Shown: positions 1 through 10,324 of the stretch, piece by piece
How the letters are laid out: each line of letters starts with the position of its first letter
Position numbering within the stretch: the stretch's first letter is position 1
NCBI GenBank assembly: GCA_903898185.1
Contig: CAIUEN010000081.1
Coordinates: 1-33,244 of the forward strand
Length of the DNA: 33,244 bases
Origin: an uncultured Verrucomicrobiales bacterium
GTDB lineage: Bacteria > Verrucomicrobiota > Verrucomicrobiia > Limisphaerales > Palsa-1400
Reading direction: 5' to 3'
Position numbers and translations under genes: made by a program
The notes under the pieces: generated by a model
Told to the model about the DNA's origin: nothing
Database searches by the model: none
What the model saw: only the letters and a program-made list of their open reading frames with translations

Positions 1-881
1 TCCTGAAACTGAATGCCCGTAACCACTTGGCTGACTTCGGTGCGGATGGCCTTAATTGTTCGGCTAAGACGAATATCTCGGGTCTGGCTTTCGGCAATGG
101 AAGCGCTCAGTTCCTGCAGTGATTGTTCGATTGCCGCATGCTTCTTATTGAGCGCCACTCTGCATTCCTCGCCTTGAACATTGAGTTTTCCAATGAGCTT
201 ATCGACGATTTCCAAGGCATTCTCAAGCTTGCCGAACTCGATTTTGACGCTTTCGATCGCTTTGGAGTGAACCTGCTCGATATCGCTGGTCAGAGTAATA
301 AAGATGTTCTGAATTTCAGTCGGCAACCTGGACGCTTCGATGCGAAAGAGGACTTGAATGTAACGCAACGGAGTTAGCAGCGACTCGATTTCACTCTCCA
401 AACGGCAAACTTGAACGATCTGGTCGCGGCGAAGGTGAAGTTCGCTTGCCAGTTCCGCCGAACAAGACTGGTAATCGCGAAGAAACTCGAGCGGACCGCG
501 CAGAACTTCGGCGGCGTGCTTGAATTGGTCCTGGCCATCAATTTGACCCGCACCCAATTTGAGGAACTCTTCGCTGCTGGAAACCAGGATTTCGCTGCTC
601 GCTGCGACTTGCTCCAGATCATTGCCGATGGTCAGGAATCGCTTCTCCATGTCATCCATCAACCCCAGAAATTCGGACTGACGGCTCTTGACGTTGTCGC
701 CTGCGGCCAGGATTTGCCTTTCAATCGACCTGCGACGCAACCGGGATACAACACGCCGGAACACTCCCTGGCCAAACTGTTTGACAGGGAACAATCGCTC
801 GCCTAATGACCGCAATCCCCCCAGCGCGGCTTGCGTCAACTGATTCTGGCCAAAATCCATGCGTAAATACTTCAAGTTCAC
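1..881 (-). CDS. Coiled-coil, methyl-accepting-chemotaxis-like protein, partial (runs off left edge)
   Basis: Manual reverse-strand translation is open from GTG 881 (or in-frame ATG 860) to the window edge: ...RRSIERQILAAGDNVKSRQSEFLGLMDDMEKRFLTIGNDLEQVAASSEILVSSSEEFL...ALNKKHAAIEQSLQELSASIAESQTRDIRLSRTIKAIRTEVSQVVTGIQFQ. Missing from the ORF track because it has no stop inside the window. Helical, MCP-like composition; the family call is tentative. Confidence 0.55.
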   Translation of the reverse strand, partial: MNLKYLRMDFGQNQLTQAALGGLRSLGERLFPVKQFGQGVFRRVVSRLRRRSIERQILAAGDNVKSRQSEFLGLMDDMEKRFLTIGNDLEQVAASSEILVSSSEEFLKLGAGQIDGQDQFKHAAEVLRGPLEFLRDYQSCSAELASELHLRRDQIVQVCRLESEIESLLTPLRYIQVLFRIEASRLPTEIQNIFITLTSDIEQVHSKAIESVKIEFGKLENALEIVDKLIGKLNVQGEECRVALNKKHAAIEQSLQELSASIAESQTRDIRLSRTIKAIRTEVSQVVTGIQFQ

Positions 882-994
882 GGGCCCCTAAATAAAATAA
901 CCGACACGCTCTTTCCTGTGTTATCGGCGAATCTGGCGCTCTCCTTAAGGAAGATTTGCTTCCAAGCAACTACTTTTAGTTACTTGAAGGTCAG

Positions 995-1073
995 AGGGAG
1001 AAATTAGCGGCTCGCTGACGCTCGCCGGAAAGAGGGCACAGGCAAGAATGCCTATGCTACCTGAATAGTTACA
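995..1073 (+). repeat. Palindromic intergenic repeat (family 2), copy 1
   Basis: GGGAGAAATTAGCGGCTCGCTGACGCTCGCCGGAAAGAGGGCACAGGCAAGAATGCCTATGCTACCTGAATAGTTACA; shared with 26294.. and 26554... Confidence 0.85.
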
Positions 1074-1086
1074 TCAAAAACGCATA

Positions 1087-1115
1087 GAACTCGCGGACAA
1101 TTTGCCCGCGAATTC
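1087..1115 (-). terminator. Imperfect hairpin downstream of the PUR-domain gene; weak terminator candidate
   Basis: GAACTCGCGG-acaatttgc-CCGCGAATTC (10-bp stem, one mismatch). On the minus strand it is followed a few nt later by TTTTT (AAAAA on + at about 1075). Confidence 0.3.
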
Positions 1116-1263
1116 TGAGTTCATCCGGCGAAATCCAGCCGGTTGAAAACAACGATCTTGAGGAATTCGTATCTCAAGACAAAAGCCTGTCTTCACTCAT
1201 CCCACCCACACGGAACCAAGCTCTAATCCCGCATATACAGGAAAGACGGCAAAATGACCAAGA

Positions 1264-1554
1264 CTATTGATCCTTGACAGGAATCTCCAGAGCGGCCTTG
1301 ACCATTTCGTCCATAACCTTCTTAAACTCTTCCAAACCAGTCGAAGGAACAATTACGTTGTCGCGCCTGCCATTTACATCTTCGGTGATGCGGAGGAAAC
1401 GGCCTCGAGGATTTTCCTTCAAGGTGAAAATGAAGGTCTTTCGTTCGATCTGAATCTTTTCCGTCTTGAGTGTATCTTCGTTTACGGGCGGCTTAGGCGG
1501 GCCGGCACTGTACGAGCGATAGCCATGGGGTGATGGACGTTCGTTCGAAATCAT
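1264..1554 (-). CDS. PUR-alpha-like DNA/RNA-binding protein (PurA/DUF3276 family)
   Basis: 96 aa; core IERKTFIFTLKENPRGRFLRITEDVNGRRDNVIVPSTGLEEFKKVMDEM matches the bacterial PUR repeat pattern. Confidence 0.85.
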   Translation of the reverse strand: MISNERPSPHGYRSYSAGPPKPPVNEDTLKTEKIQIERKTFIFTLKENPRGRFLRITEDVNGRRDNVIVPSTGLEEFKKVMDEMVKAALEIPVKDQ

Positions 1555-1638
1555 ATTACGTTTGTTCTTTCCGATCTGCCCTTTGGGGGCCTGTTATTAT
1601 TATTCCACTAGTACTACTTTGCCAAAACGCACGATTTG

Positions 1639-2193
1639 TCAACTCCGGATTTTACTGGAACCCACAAAACGGGAATTCTCGGCGCTCTTAACAACGCGCC
1701 AAAGATAAACCACCAATCCCCCCACGACAAGCAGATTCGCCATCTGAAACCCCGCATGCAGCGGTTTGAACGCTTTGTCGGCCCGTGTGCGTTCTTCGAC
1801 TGTCTTGGCCCAATATTTGGCCCGGTGCAACTGGCACAGCTTGGGTTGCGCCACCAGGCCTCCGAGCAATCCAAAACACGCCAAACCGATCAAAAGTCCG
1901 AGGGTAAATCGCCGCGCCGTACGCCCCAAGTAAAGCCACTCGAAGGCCAGATGAGCCAGTGCCACAGAGGCGCAGCAGTACTGCAATAGAAAATACCGCT
2001 CAAGGATCGCTTCAGCCGCAAATCCGGCGTACTGTCTGGTGAGGATACGGCCCGATTCGCCGGAGAAAACAGCCGGCAGACCAATGATCGTAAAGACAGC
2101 CGCTCCACACCAAACCGATGCGTTGGCAATGCCCAGGAATCTTAAAAATGCGATCACGAACACTAAACTAGGAAAAAAAACGCTCCATGCCAA
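1639..2193 (-). CDS. DUF4149-like integral membrane protein
   Basis: 184 aa with about four hydrophobic segments and an intramembrane FxxxxYxxxQ-like central region; resembles the DUF4149/TMEM205-type proteins. Confidence 0.6.
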   Translation of the reverse strand: MAWSVFFPSLVFVIAFLRFLGIANASVWCGAAVFTIIGLPAVFSGESGRILTRQYAGFAAEAILERYFLLQYCCASVALAHLAFEWLYLGRTARRFTLGLLIGLACFGLLGGLVAQPKLCQLHRAKYWAKTVEERTRADKAFKPLHAGFQMANLLVVGGLVVYLWRVVKSAENSRFVGSSKIRS

Positions 2194-2452
2194 GAGCCGA
2201 TTCCACAGGTCGAGCAGTTCTCATTATGTCAGGTAACAAGGATATCCAATCAATGGAAGATTTCTGCCTTCCGGGACTGCGCATGACTGGAATTGAACAT
2301 CCGCGCTCCAGAAAAATGTGAGATGTGCTCCTTCAGTCTTCTTGAGTCGCGCCGATATTCTATCGTGATTGGGCTGTAAAGGAATACAGGGTGTTCTTCG
2401 CAAATCGCGAAGGCTCTCTTTCCAGGATGAATCATCATAAATACGAATTTCA

Positions 2453-3049
2453 ATGCAAAGACACATTAATACAATTGAGCGATCCGGACGAATTTTTTCA
2501 TTCAAGTCGGCGCGACAGGATGGCGCGGTTTCCGTGCTTTCATTGGAACCGCCCGACACGCATTACCTGTCTGCCGCGCAAGGCTGGATCGGTCTTGGGA
2601 ATTGGAGCGAAGCTGCTGCTGAGCTGGATAAAATCAGGCCAATTATGCGCGCCCACCCGGATGTGCTGGAAATCAAGTATCGACTTTGCGCCATTGCAGA
2701 CAAATGGACAGAAGCCATGCTGATCTGCCGGACCCTGACACACCTCGCCCCTGACCGTCCTTTTGGCTGGCTCAATTTCTCTGTGGCCCTCAACAAGCTG
2801 GACCGGACGCGTGAAGCTTACAATATGCTTCTTCCCGTTCTGGAGCGTTTCCCGAATGACTCGCTGATCCGCTATGCCTTGGCTCGTTACGCATGCAGAC
2901 AGGGACTCCAAAAAGAGGCCTCGGTCTGGCTTCACCGGGCATTCGACCTCGGCGATCCATTCCAAATGATGACTGCCGCCCTCAACGACCCTGGACTGCA
3001 GCCGCTTTGGGCAGAGTTGGGAGTTCCCACATCCGCGCCGACACCCTGA
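2453..3049 (+). CDS. TPR-repeat protein
   Basis: 198 aa; TPR-like helices such as AAQGWIGLGNWSEAAAELDKI, RPFGWLNFSVALNKLDRTREAYNMLLPVLERFPND, SLIRYALARYACRQGLQKEASVWLHRAFDL. Confidence 0.75.
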   Translation: MQRHINTIERSGRIFSFKSARQDGAVSVLSLEPPDTHYLSAAQGWIGLGNWSEAAAELDKIRPIMRAHPDVLEIKYRLCAIADKWTEAMLICRTLTHLAPDRPFGWLNFSVALNKLDRTREAYNMLLPVLERFPNDSLIRYALARYACRQGLQKEASVWLHRAFDLGDPFQMMTAALNDPGLQPLWAELGVPTSAPTP

Positions 3050-3066
3050 ATTCGCGCCATTAGGGC

Positions 3067-3200
3067 CAGCAATTCTCATTTTGAGCAAGGAATTGGAAAA
3101 ACGCTGATCTGCCCGCTCACGGAGTATTCGATTCCCGGCGGAGCCAGAGGCACCGCAACCGGCAGGCCAGAGGCCTACCCTACATAATAAGAACTGCTGC
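3067..3200 (+). repeat. 134-bp MITE-like repeat, copy 1, with terminal inverted repeats
   Basis: CAGCAATTCTCATTTTGAGCAAGG...CATAATAAGAACTGCTGC; colinear with 7817..7950 (same length, about a dozen mismatches by eye). Ends are inverted copies of GCAG(C)AATTCTCATTATG. Contains a GGCAGGCC-AGA-GGCCTACC hairpin. Confidence 0.85.
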
Positions 3201-3284
3201 ATTAGGGCAGACCTTCTTTCGATTTATTATTGACGAACGTCTTAATATTATGCCGAGATGTACTAGCTATATTGGGCAATTAAG

Positions 3285-6200
3285 ATGGAAAAAATTTCAC
3301 GAAAGAGCGGCAATACCCGCTCCGGCAATACAACAAAATACGACGCTCATCATACGGTGCTGGCCAAAACCTACGGCACCTTGGCGGATTTGCGTCGAGA
3401 GTTATCGGACTCCAAGGCGGCGATCGCTGAAAGAACCGAGATACTGAATGTTTTTGCCGATTGCGCCGATTCGCAGCGCGCTTGGCTCCTGCTGGAGGAT
3501 TACTTCGAAAAACTCTCGCTCGCTAGGAAGGATTTTGTGGCGCCAGACTGGTGGCCTCGTTTGATGGCTTCGCGCGGAAAAAAACGACTTGAGGAAACGG
3601 CCATCCTTTTCCTGCGCGCAAAGCGCCCTGTGCCAACTGAACTCCAACCGCATGCCAATATGGCGCGGTTTTGTGAAATCGAGCACGAAGAAAAAGAGCA
3701 GGAATTGGCCAAACAGCTCGAACACTGGCTCTTCCCACCAAGCCCGTTGCACTTGGACTCGCCCCGCGCCAGCCTGCGGGTAATCTGCCAGCCCGAGCCG
3801 GTTGAGGAAAACTCCGCCCTCAACACGCTTTCGATCAAATTCCACATCCTGCGCCCCCGTGCCGGCGAGAAACTCAAGACCGTCGCCGAAATTGTCGATT
3901 TGACCACCCGCGCGGCGCACGAGCATGAGCTGTTTTCTCCGGCTGACTGGGAGTTTATCCAGTGGCTTGCGGAAACTCACCCCGCCCCGGAAGGCTTGGG
4001 GGATTCGCTTCAGCTCAAAGGACAACCGCTCCTGCAATGGCTGGTTCGATGGGGAGACAAGTCACGCATGGAATCCGCATCCGATGGCCGGTTGATGACT
4101 TTTCACGGACGATTGGCTGAGTTGAAACCCCATTTGGAGACGGTCGATGGCGAACTCTGTTTCACCCATCACATCCATTTACCCGACGGCGAAAGCCACC
4201 CGTTTGCAGCGGCCAAATTCTTTGCTGTGCAACCCCCAATCGCACTGGTGGACGGCGCTTTTTACCTGCTGCACAACCCGCCAACGTCCGATTTGCTCAA
4301 TCTGTGGGCTCAAACCCTGATTATGCCCGTCAGCAAGCTGAGCCGTCGCATGCTCACCCAATTGCGCAAAACGCGCTCCGAGAACGGCGTGGACTGGGAA
4401 CAACTGTGCCTCGCTCATCCGGCAGTTCCCCGCTTCACTTTCGAACTGGAAGATGACGTCATCCGATTGCGTTTGCTGGCCCAAAGTCGGCGCGACCAGA
4501 CCTTATGGCAATGGAATGGTCATGAGTGGCAATCCATCAATCCTCCCAAACAACCCGCTGGGAGACCAGAGGTTCTGGACGATCCAAGCCTCGACCCGGC
4601 CATTCGCTGGCTTCGCCGTCTGGACTGGTTTACTCCAGAACCCGGCCTTTGGGTCGGCGATGCCAATGAGAATTTTCTGAATATTCTTTCGGATGCCTGG
4701 CCTCTGCGTCCGCAAGATGCGGAGTATTTGGGCAACCCCGCATTCCATCGACTTTTTCTCCAATCTCGCCCACTAAAGCCATGCCTGGCCATCAAGGGAA
4801 GCGGCATCGACTGGTTCTCAGTCTCAACTGAATGGGAAACTGAGGGTTTGCGATTGACGAGCGCTGACCTGCAACGACTGCAAACCGCCACCGGACGATT
4901 TGTAAAACTTCCGGACGCGGGCTGGACCGAGTTGGATTCTCATTGTGTTCAAGAGGTTCACGAAGCCTTTGCCGATCTGGGGCTCGACGGACTGTTCGCA
5001 GTTCCGCAACAACTGTCTCTCCAGCAAGCAGCGCATTTGGATGATCATGGGTTGGAAGTATTTGGCGACTCACCCCAAGCCCAGGCTTTGCGCAAGAATC
5101 TGGCCGAGTTTTCAGGGATCCCTCCGACACCACTTCCAGCCGGGCTTATCGCCGACCTGCGTCCATATCAAAAATCGGGGTTCGATTTCCTGGTGCATTT
5201 AACAAAACACAGTCTCGGTGGCGTTCTCGCTGACGACATGGGACTGGGCAAAACCCTGCAAGCGTTGGCTTGGCTGGCTTGGATGCGAGAAACCAACTCC
5301 ACCCACCGCCCCGCCCTGGTCATCTGCCCTGCTTCCGTGCTTCACAACTGGTGTCGCGAGGCCAATCGTTTTGTGCCAGACCTCAAAGTGCTGGTTCTGG
5401 AAAGCGGCTCAGAACGGCACAATTTGCGAAAGCAGATTCCCGAATACGACCTCATTGTGACCAATTACGCCCTGCTCCGACGCGACCTTGAGGCGCTCCA
5501 AAAATACACATTCAGGGCTGTGGTTTTAGACGAAGCTCAGTTCATCAAGAACCCAGATGCCCAAATCACGCAGTCGGTCAAACAGATCAACGCCGAGCAT
5601 CGGCTAGCACTGACCGGCACGCCGCTGGAAAATAAGTTGCTCGACCTTTGGAGCATTGTTGATTTTGTTCAGCCCGGCTACATGAGCAATCAACAAAAGT
5701 TCATCGAGAAATACGAACCGAAAGGCGAAAACGCCGGCGATGAGCAGCGGATTGCCCGGCGGCGGCTGGCGGCCAAACTGCGTCCGTTAATGCTCCGCCG
5801 TCTCAAGAAGGAGGTTGCCCGCGACCTGCCGGATCGCATCGAACAGCGCCGCGATTGTGAATTGGGCGAAGACCAACGCAAACTCTATTTAAGCGAACTG
5901 CGCCGGAGCCGTGAACAGGTCATGGACGTGGTCCGTGAACATGGAATTAACAAGAGCACGATCCATGTGCTGGCAGCGCTTACCCGCTTGCGCCAGATCT
6001 GCTGCCACCCTCGGTTGGTCGGCAACGACTCAGCTTCGGGCAAAACCGACACCTTTTTTGAATTACTCGAACCGCTTCTGGCAGAAAACCAGAAAGTCCT
6101 GGTGTTCAGCCAATTCGTCCAGATGCTCCGTATCTTGGAAAAAGAGTGCCAGACCCGCCAAATCCCGACCCATATTCTCACGGGCGAGACAAAAAATCGG

Positions 6201-6545
6201 CAGGATGTCACCCAGGCATTCCAAAACGATCCCAATGGCTCTGTGTTCCTGCTGAGCCTTCGCGCCGCTGGAACGGGCTTGAACCTGACCACGGCCAGTT
6301 ACGTGATACTTTACGATCCGTGGTGGAACCCAGCCGTTGAAGCCCAAGCGATCGACCGTTCTCACCGCATTGGCCAGACGCGAACCGTCAATGCATACCG
6401 CCTGATTTCTCCCGGAACCGTCGAGGAGAAAATCTGGGATCTTCAGCAGCGCAAAGCCCAAACTATCGCCGACGTTCTTGGAGAAAAAGGCTTTGCGACG
6501 AATCTAACCAAGACAGACCTCGATTATCTCTTTTCGGAGGATTGA
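3285..6545 (+). CDS. SNF2-family DEAD/DEAH helicase (RapA/HepA-like)
   Basis: 1086 aa; [17 protein letters not shown] (Walker A), [11 protein letters not shown] (motif II), [79 protein letters not shown]. Exact start codon uncertain. Confidence 0.93.
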   Translation: MEKISRKSGNTRSGNTTKYDAHHTVLAKTYGTLADLRRELSDSKAAIAERTEILNVFADCADSQRAWLLLEDYFEKLSLARKDFVAPDWWPRLMASRGKKRLEETAILFLRAKRPVPTELQPHANMARFCEIEHEEKEQELAKQLEHWLFPPSPLHLDSPRASLRVICQPEPVEENSALNTLSIKFHILRPRAGEKLKTVAEIVDLTTRAAHEHELFSPADWEFIQWLAETHPAPEGLGDSLQLKGQPLLQWLVRWGDKSRMESASDGRLMTFHGRLAELKPHLETVDGELCFTHHIHLPDGESHPFAAAKFFAVQPPIALVDGAFYLLHNPPTSDLLNLWAQTLIMPVSKLSRRMLTQLRKTRSENGVDWEQLCLAHPAVPRFTFELEDDVIRLRLLAQSRRDQTLWQWNGHEWQSINPPKQPAGRPEVLDDPSLDPAIRWLRRLDWFTPEPGLWVGDANENFLNILSDAWPLRPQDAEYLGNPAFHRLFLQSRPLKPCLAIKGSGIDWFSVSTEWETEGLRLTSADLQRLQTATGRFVKLPDAGWTELDSHCVQEVHEAFADLGLDGLFAVPQQLSLQQAAHLDDHGLEVFGDSPQAQALRKNLAEFSGIPPTPLPAGLIADLRPYQKSGFDFLVHLTKHSLGGVLADDMGLGKTLQALAWLAWMRETNSTHRPALVICPASVLHNWCREANRFVPDLKVLVLESGSERHNLRKQIPEYDLIVTNYALLRRDLEALQKYTFRAVVLDEAQFIKNPDAQITQSVKQINAEHRLALTGTPLENKLLDLWSIVDFVQPGYMSNQQKFIEKYEPKGENAGDEQRIARRRLAAKLRPLMLRRLKKEVARDLPDRIEQRRDCELGEDQRKLYLSELRRSREQVMDVVREHGINKSTIHVLAALTRLRQICCHPRLVGNDSASGKTDTFFELLEPLLAENQKVLVFSQFVQMLRILEKECQTRQIPTHILTGETKNRQDVTQAFQNDPNGSVFLLSLRAAGTGLNLTTASYVILYDPWWNPAVEAQAIDRSHRIGQTRTVNAYRLISPGTVEEKIWDLQQRKAQTIADVLGEKGFATNLTKTDLDYLFSED

Positions 6546-7756
6546 TGAACTTGGGCGTCAACCCGCAGGCGCAGTCCGTTGAGTCGGATAAAGCCGGTGG
6601 CGTCATCTTGGTTGTATGCCTGGGTGGGATCAGCTTCCATCGTGGCGATTTGCGGATTGTAAAGGCTAACCGGCGATTTGCGTCCGGCATTGATGATGTT
6701 GCCCTTATATAGCTTCACGCGAACCGTTCCGGTGACATTCTTTTGGCTCTCGTTGACGAGGGCCTGCAATGCGAGGCGCTCGGGCGCGAACCAGTAGCCA
6801 TAATAGACCAACTCGGAGTATTTCGGAATCAACGAATCGCGCAGATGCATGACCTCGCGGTCCATGGTGAGCGTCTCAATCTGGCGATGAGCAAAATGCA
6901 AAATCGCGCCGCCCGGAGTTTCATAGACGCCGCGCGATTTCATGCCAACGTAGCGGTTTTCGACCAGGTCAACCCGTCCGACACCGTGTTTGCCACCGAG
7001 CTTGTTGAGCGCGTTCATCACTCCCAGTGGGGTGAGTTGCTTGCCGTTGACCGCCACGCACAAGCCCTGCGCGAATTCCAAAGTCACATACTCTGGCTTG
7101 TCTGGAGCGTCTTCGGGCGAGACGCTCAGTTTGTACATCTCCTTGTAAGCGGGGGCCGAAGCGTCCAGCCATGGATCTTCCAAGATGCCCGCCTCAAAGG
7201 AAATATGCAGAAGGTTGCGATCCATCGAATACGGTTTCTTGGCGGTGGCCTGCACCGGGATGCCTTTATCCTCGCAATACTGAATCATCTCGGTGCGACC
7301 GGGGAATTGAGCGCGGAAAGAAGCATCGCGCCAGGGAGCAATGATCTTGAGCTCGGGCGCGAGCGCGGCGGTCGTCAGCTCGAAGCGCACCTGGTCGTTT
7401 CCCTTGCCGGTGGCACCGTGTCCAATGGTGTCCGCATTTTCTTGTTTCGCGATTTCGATCATCCGCTTGGCGATTAACGGACGGGCGATGCTGGTGCCCA
7501 GAAAGTATTGGTTCTCGTAAATTGCCCCCGCCTGCATCATCGGAAAAATAAAATCACGCGCAAACTCTTCGCGCAGATCGTCAATATAGATCTTCGACGC
7601 GCCGGTCTTGAGAGCCTTTTTCTCCAGTCCCTTGAGTTCCTCAGCTTGGCCGATGTCCGCGCAAAACGCGATCATCTCAGCGTTGTATTTTTCTTTCATC
7701 CATGACAGGAGCACCGACGTGTCCAACCCACCGGAATATGCCAAAACGATTTTCAT
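6524..7756 (-). CDS. argG: Argininosuccinate synthase
   Basis: 410 aa; [71 protein letters not shown]. Confidence 0.97.
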   Translation of the reverse strand: MKIVLAYSGGLDTSVLLSWMKEKYNAEMIAFCADIGQAEELKGLEKKALKTGASKIYIDDLREEFARDFIFPMMQAGAIYENQYFLGTSIARPLIAKRMIEIAKQENADTIGHGATGKGNDQVRFELTTAALAPELKIIAPWRDASFRAQFPGRTEMIQYCEDKGIPVQATAKKPYSMDRNLLHISFEAGILEDPWLDASAPAYKEMYKLSVSPEDAPDKPEYVTLEFAQGLCVAVNGKQLTPLGVMNALNKLGGKHGVGRVDLVENRYVGMKSRGVYETPGGAILHFAHRQIETLTMDREVMHLRDSLIPKYSELVYYGYWFAPERLALQALVNESQKNVTGTVRVKLYKGNIINAGRKSPVSLYNPQIATMEADPTQAYNQDDATGFIRLNGLRLRVDAQVHQSSEKR

Positions 7757-7816
7757 AAATTCACCTGCGACTTAACGCTATCCGGCGGGCATGAGCAACA
7801 CTGAAATGTGACAGGA

Positions 7817-7950
7817 CAGCAGTTCTCATTATGAGCAAGGAAGTGGAAAAACGATGATCTGCCCGCGTACGGAGTTTTCGACTCCCGGCGGAGCCAGAGG
7901 CACCGCAACCGGCAGGCCAGAGTCCTACCCCACATAATGAGAATTGCTGC
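7817..7950 (+). repeat. 134-bp MITE-like repeat, copy 2, same orientation as copy 1
   Basis: CAGCAGTTCTCATTATGAGCAAGG...CATAATGAGAATTGCTGC; near-perfect terminal inverted repeats; colinear with 3067..3200. Confidence 0.85.
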
Positions 7951-8132
7951 CACATCAAGCATCATTCCCATTGCTTCCCAAAAACAATTCTTTAAGGGCA
8001 GATGCCCAGTTGCCGATATAGGTATAAAATGATGTCCGATCTTGAGCGACAAACAACAAAGGTCTATACGCGGCGCTGGTATTGCGCAGCCGTGGCGCGA
8101 ATGGGCTGTAGCGCTGATGTCATCACGAAATC

Positions 8133-8942
8133 ATGAACGAAACCACAGCATTCCAGTTTATTATCGACTTGATATATGAGCGTTCGCGGATTCGTTTGAA
8201 CGATGGCAAACATGAGTTGATCAAGGCGCGGCTTGGCAAACGAATGCGCCTGCACGGTTTTTCCGATCTGCCCACTTACTGCGAATTCCTGAAAAATGGC
8301 GAGGACGAAGAGGAACTGACCCATGTAGTGAATTCCCTGACCACCAACTTTACGCATTTCCTCAGGGAAGAAGACCACCTCAAGTTCATGGTCAGCCAAG
8401 CCCTGCCGGCGGTTTGCGGGAACTCCCGCAAGCAATTTAAAGTCTGGTGCGCGGCGTGCGCATCCGGAGAGGAAGCCTACAGCATCGGCATGTACCTGTC
8501 TGAGCATTTCCCGACTCTAAGCGGGTGGGATTGGTCCGTGCTGGCGACCGACATTAGCACTAAAGCGCTCGGAGCCGCAATGCAGGGAATTTACCCGGCC
8601 CAGAAACTCGGCCCCTTGCCGGCACAATGGCAGCGTTCCTATTTCCAGAAGGGGCGAAATACGTGGGAAGGTCACTACCGAATCAAACCAGCGCTTGCAG
8701 AAAGGATTATTTTTCGACAAATTAACCTGTTAAAACCGTATGATTTTAACGACAGTTTTGCAGTTATCTTTTGTCGCAACGTGATGATCTATTTTGACCG
8801 ACCAACGCAAGAAGAGCTGATGAACCGCTTGTCGCAACATTTATTGCCTGGTGGATACCTGATAGTCGGGCACGCTGAAAGCCTGACCGGCCTGAGTGTT
8901 CCACTGCAGAGGGTCAGCCCAAGCATTTATCGCAAAGCATGA
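8133..8942 (+). CDS. cheR: Chemotaxis protein methyltransferase CheR
   Basis: 269 aa; FKVWCAACASGEEAYSIGMYLSE, WSVLATDISTKALGAAMQGIYP, FAVIFCRNVMIYFDRPTQEELMNRLSQHLLPGGYLIVGHAESL. Confidence 0.95.
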   Translation: MNETTAFQFIIDLIYERSRIRLNDGKHELIKARLGKRMRLHGFSDLPTYCEFLKNGEDEEELTHVVNSLTTNFTHFLREEDHLKFMVSQALPAVCGNSRKQFKVWCAACASGEEAYSIGMYLSEHFPTLSGWDWSVLATDISTKALGAAMQGIYPAQKLGPLPAQWQRSYFQKGRNTWEGHYRIKPALAERIIFRQINLLKPYDFNDSFAVIFCRNVMIYFDRPTQEELMNRLSQHLLPGGYLIVGHAESLTGLSVPLQRVSPSIYRKA

Positions 8943-8967
8943 GATGCACGGAATTTATTAAACTGAC

Positions 8968-9510
8968 ATGCCTGCGCCGACATTAACCGGATTTCAGATG
9001 CGGGTTGTCGTGGGGGTGGCGGACATGGCGGTGTCGAACAACACTGCGGCCATCCTGACGACCTACTCGCTGGGCTCGTGCTTGGGCATCACTTTCTACG
9101 ATTCGGTGGCGCGGGCGGGTGGAATGCTGCATATCATGCTGCCGACCTCCGAACTGGATCCGGCGAAAGGCCAGGCGCGCCCTGCCATGTTTGTCGATAC
9201 CGGGCTTCAAATGCTTCTGCGGGAAACCGCCAAGCTGCGGGTTCAGAAGGAGCGGTTGATAGCGTGCGTGGCGGGTGGCGCACAGTTCCTGGATACAAAA
9301 GGTTTTTTCAACATTGGCAAGCGCAACTACGAAAGCTTGCGCGAGCGGTTTCAGGAGCATGGCCTGCGCCTGCACTCCGAGGCGGTGGGTGGGCTGGTGA
9401 GCCGCTCCATGTTTTTACAGCTTGACACCGGCGAAGTGCGGATCAAGGTGTCTGGCCAGACAACAGAGCAAGTTTTATGGAAGAACTCGACGCCTATATC
9501 AATCAGGTAA
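8968..9510 (+). CDS. cheD: Chemoreceptor glutamine deamidase CheD
   Basis: 180 aa; LTTYSLGSCLGITFYD (catalytic Cys) and AGGMLHIMLPTS (catalytic His), CVAGGAQF. Confidence 0.93.
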   Translation: MPAPTLTGFQMRVVVGVADMAVSNNTAAILTTYSLGSCLGITFYDSVARAGGMLHIMLPTSELDPAKGQARPAMFVDTGLQMLLRETAKLRVQKERLIACVAGGAQFLDTKGFFNIGKRNYESLRERFQEHGLRLHSEAVGGLVSRSMFLQLDTGEVRIKVSGQTTEQVLWKNSTPISIR

Positions 9511-10319
9511 AGAAGCTTCCGCCGGCGCCCCGGACGCTCTCCAAGCTGCTGATGCTGCTTGGCGATCCGGACATTGACGCCACCCAGGTTGTCAGCCTTA
9601 TCACCCATGAACCGGCATTGACGGCCAACGTGCTCCAGCGCTGCAACGCGGCGTTTTTCGCGAACGGCGAGCCTGTCGGCAACGTCGGCGAAGCGCTCTC
9701 GCGCCTGGGGTTCAACCATGTTTTTCGCATCGTCGCTGTCCTTGTCGGAGCTCAGGCTTTTTCAGGCTCGCAAAAGAGCTATGGGTTTGAATTTGGCGAA
9801 CTGTGGCGCCATTCGGTCGCAGCGGCGCTGGCGGCCCAAAAAATAGCAGAGGCCAAGGGGGACGACGCCAACTTGGCCTTTACCGCAGGATTGCTTCATG
9901 ACATCGGCAAGAATGTGCTCGCCGAGGCGCTGGAAGAGCATTACATGGCCTTGATCCAACAGACTGAAGCCAGCCAGCAATCGCTTTTGGAAGTCGAGAA
10001 AAGCCTGTTGCACGTCCAGCATGCCGAAATCGGCGGGCGACTGTTGGAGCGCTGGAATTTTCCGCCGGAGCTCTCGACCGCTGTCGCCTACCACCATTCT
10101 CCGGGCGAAGCCAAGGAGCACCAAAAGTGGGCCTCCTACGTTTACTTGGGCAATATGATCGCGCATTTCATGAGCTACAGCTTCGGCCACCAAGCCTTTG
10201 CGTTTCGCGGGCGGGCCGAGGCGCTTGATCTGGCTGGGATACGCTCTGAGGATCTGCCACTTTTCATGATTGCCACATTTGAGGCTATTCAACAGGTGGA
10301 GGTTCTGTTTAAAATCTAA
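9477..10319 (+). CDS. HDOD-domain signalling protein
   Basis: 280 aa; LPPAPRTLSKLLMLLGDPDIDATQVVSLITHEPALTANVLQRCNAAFF..., FTAGLLHDIGKNVLAEAL, HHSPGEAKEHQ. Overlaps the 3' end of cheD by 34 nt. Confidence 0.88.
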   Translation: MEELDAYINQVKKLPPAPRTLSKLLMLLGDPDIDATQVVSLITHEPALTANVLQRCNAAFFANGEPVGNVGEALSRLGFNHVFRIVAVLVGAQAFSGSQKSYGFEFGELWRHSVAAALAAQKIAEAKGDDANLAFTAGLLHDIGKNVLAEALEEHYMALIQQTEASQQSLLEVEKSLLHVQHAEIGGRLLERWNFPPELSTAVAYHHSPGEAKEHQKWASYVYLGNMIAHFMSYSFGHQAFAFRGRAEALDLAGIRSEDLPLFMIATFEAIQQVEVLFKI

Positions 10320-10324
10320 CTCGC

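Noticed and set aside
2540-3202. 220-aa minus-strand ORF spanning the TPR gene and repeat copy 1
   Set aside because: Antisense to the TPR gene; its N-terminal part (FLLCRVGLWPAGCGASGSAGN) is a translation of the intergenic repeat, as in 7761..7958.
6743-7477. 244-aa plus-strand ORF opposite argG
   Set aside because: Antisense shadow of a highly conserved argG; no domain features.
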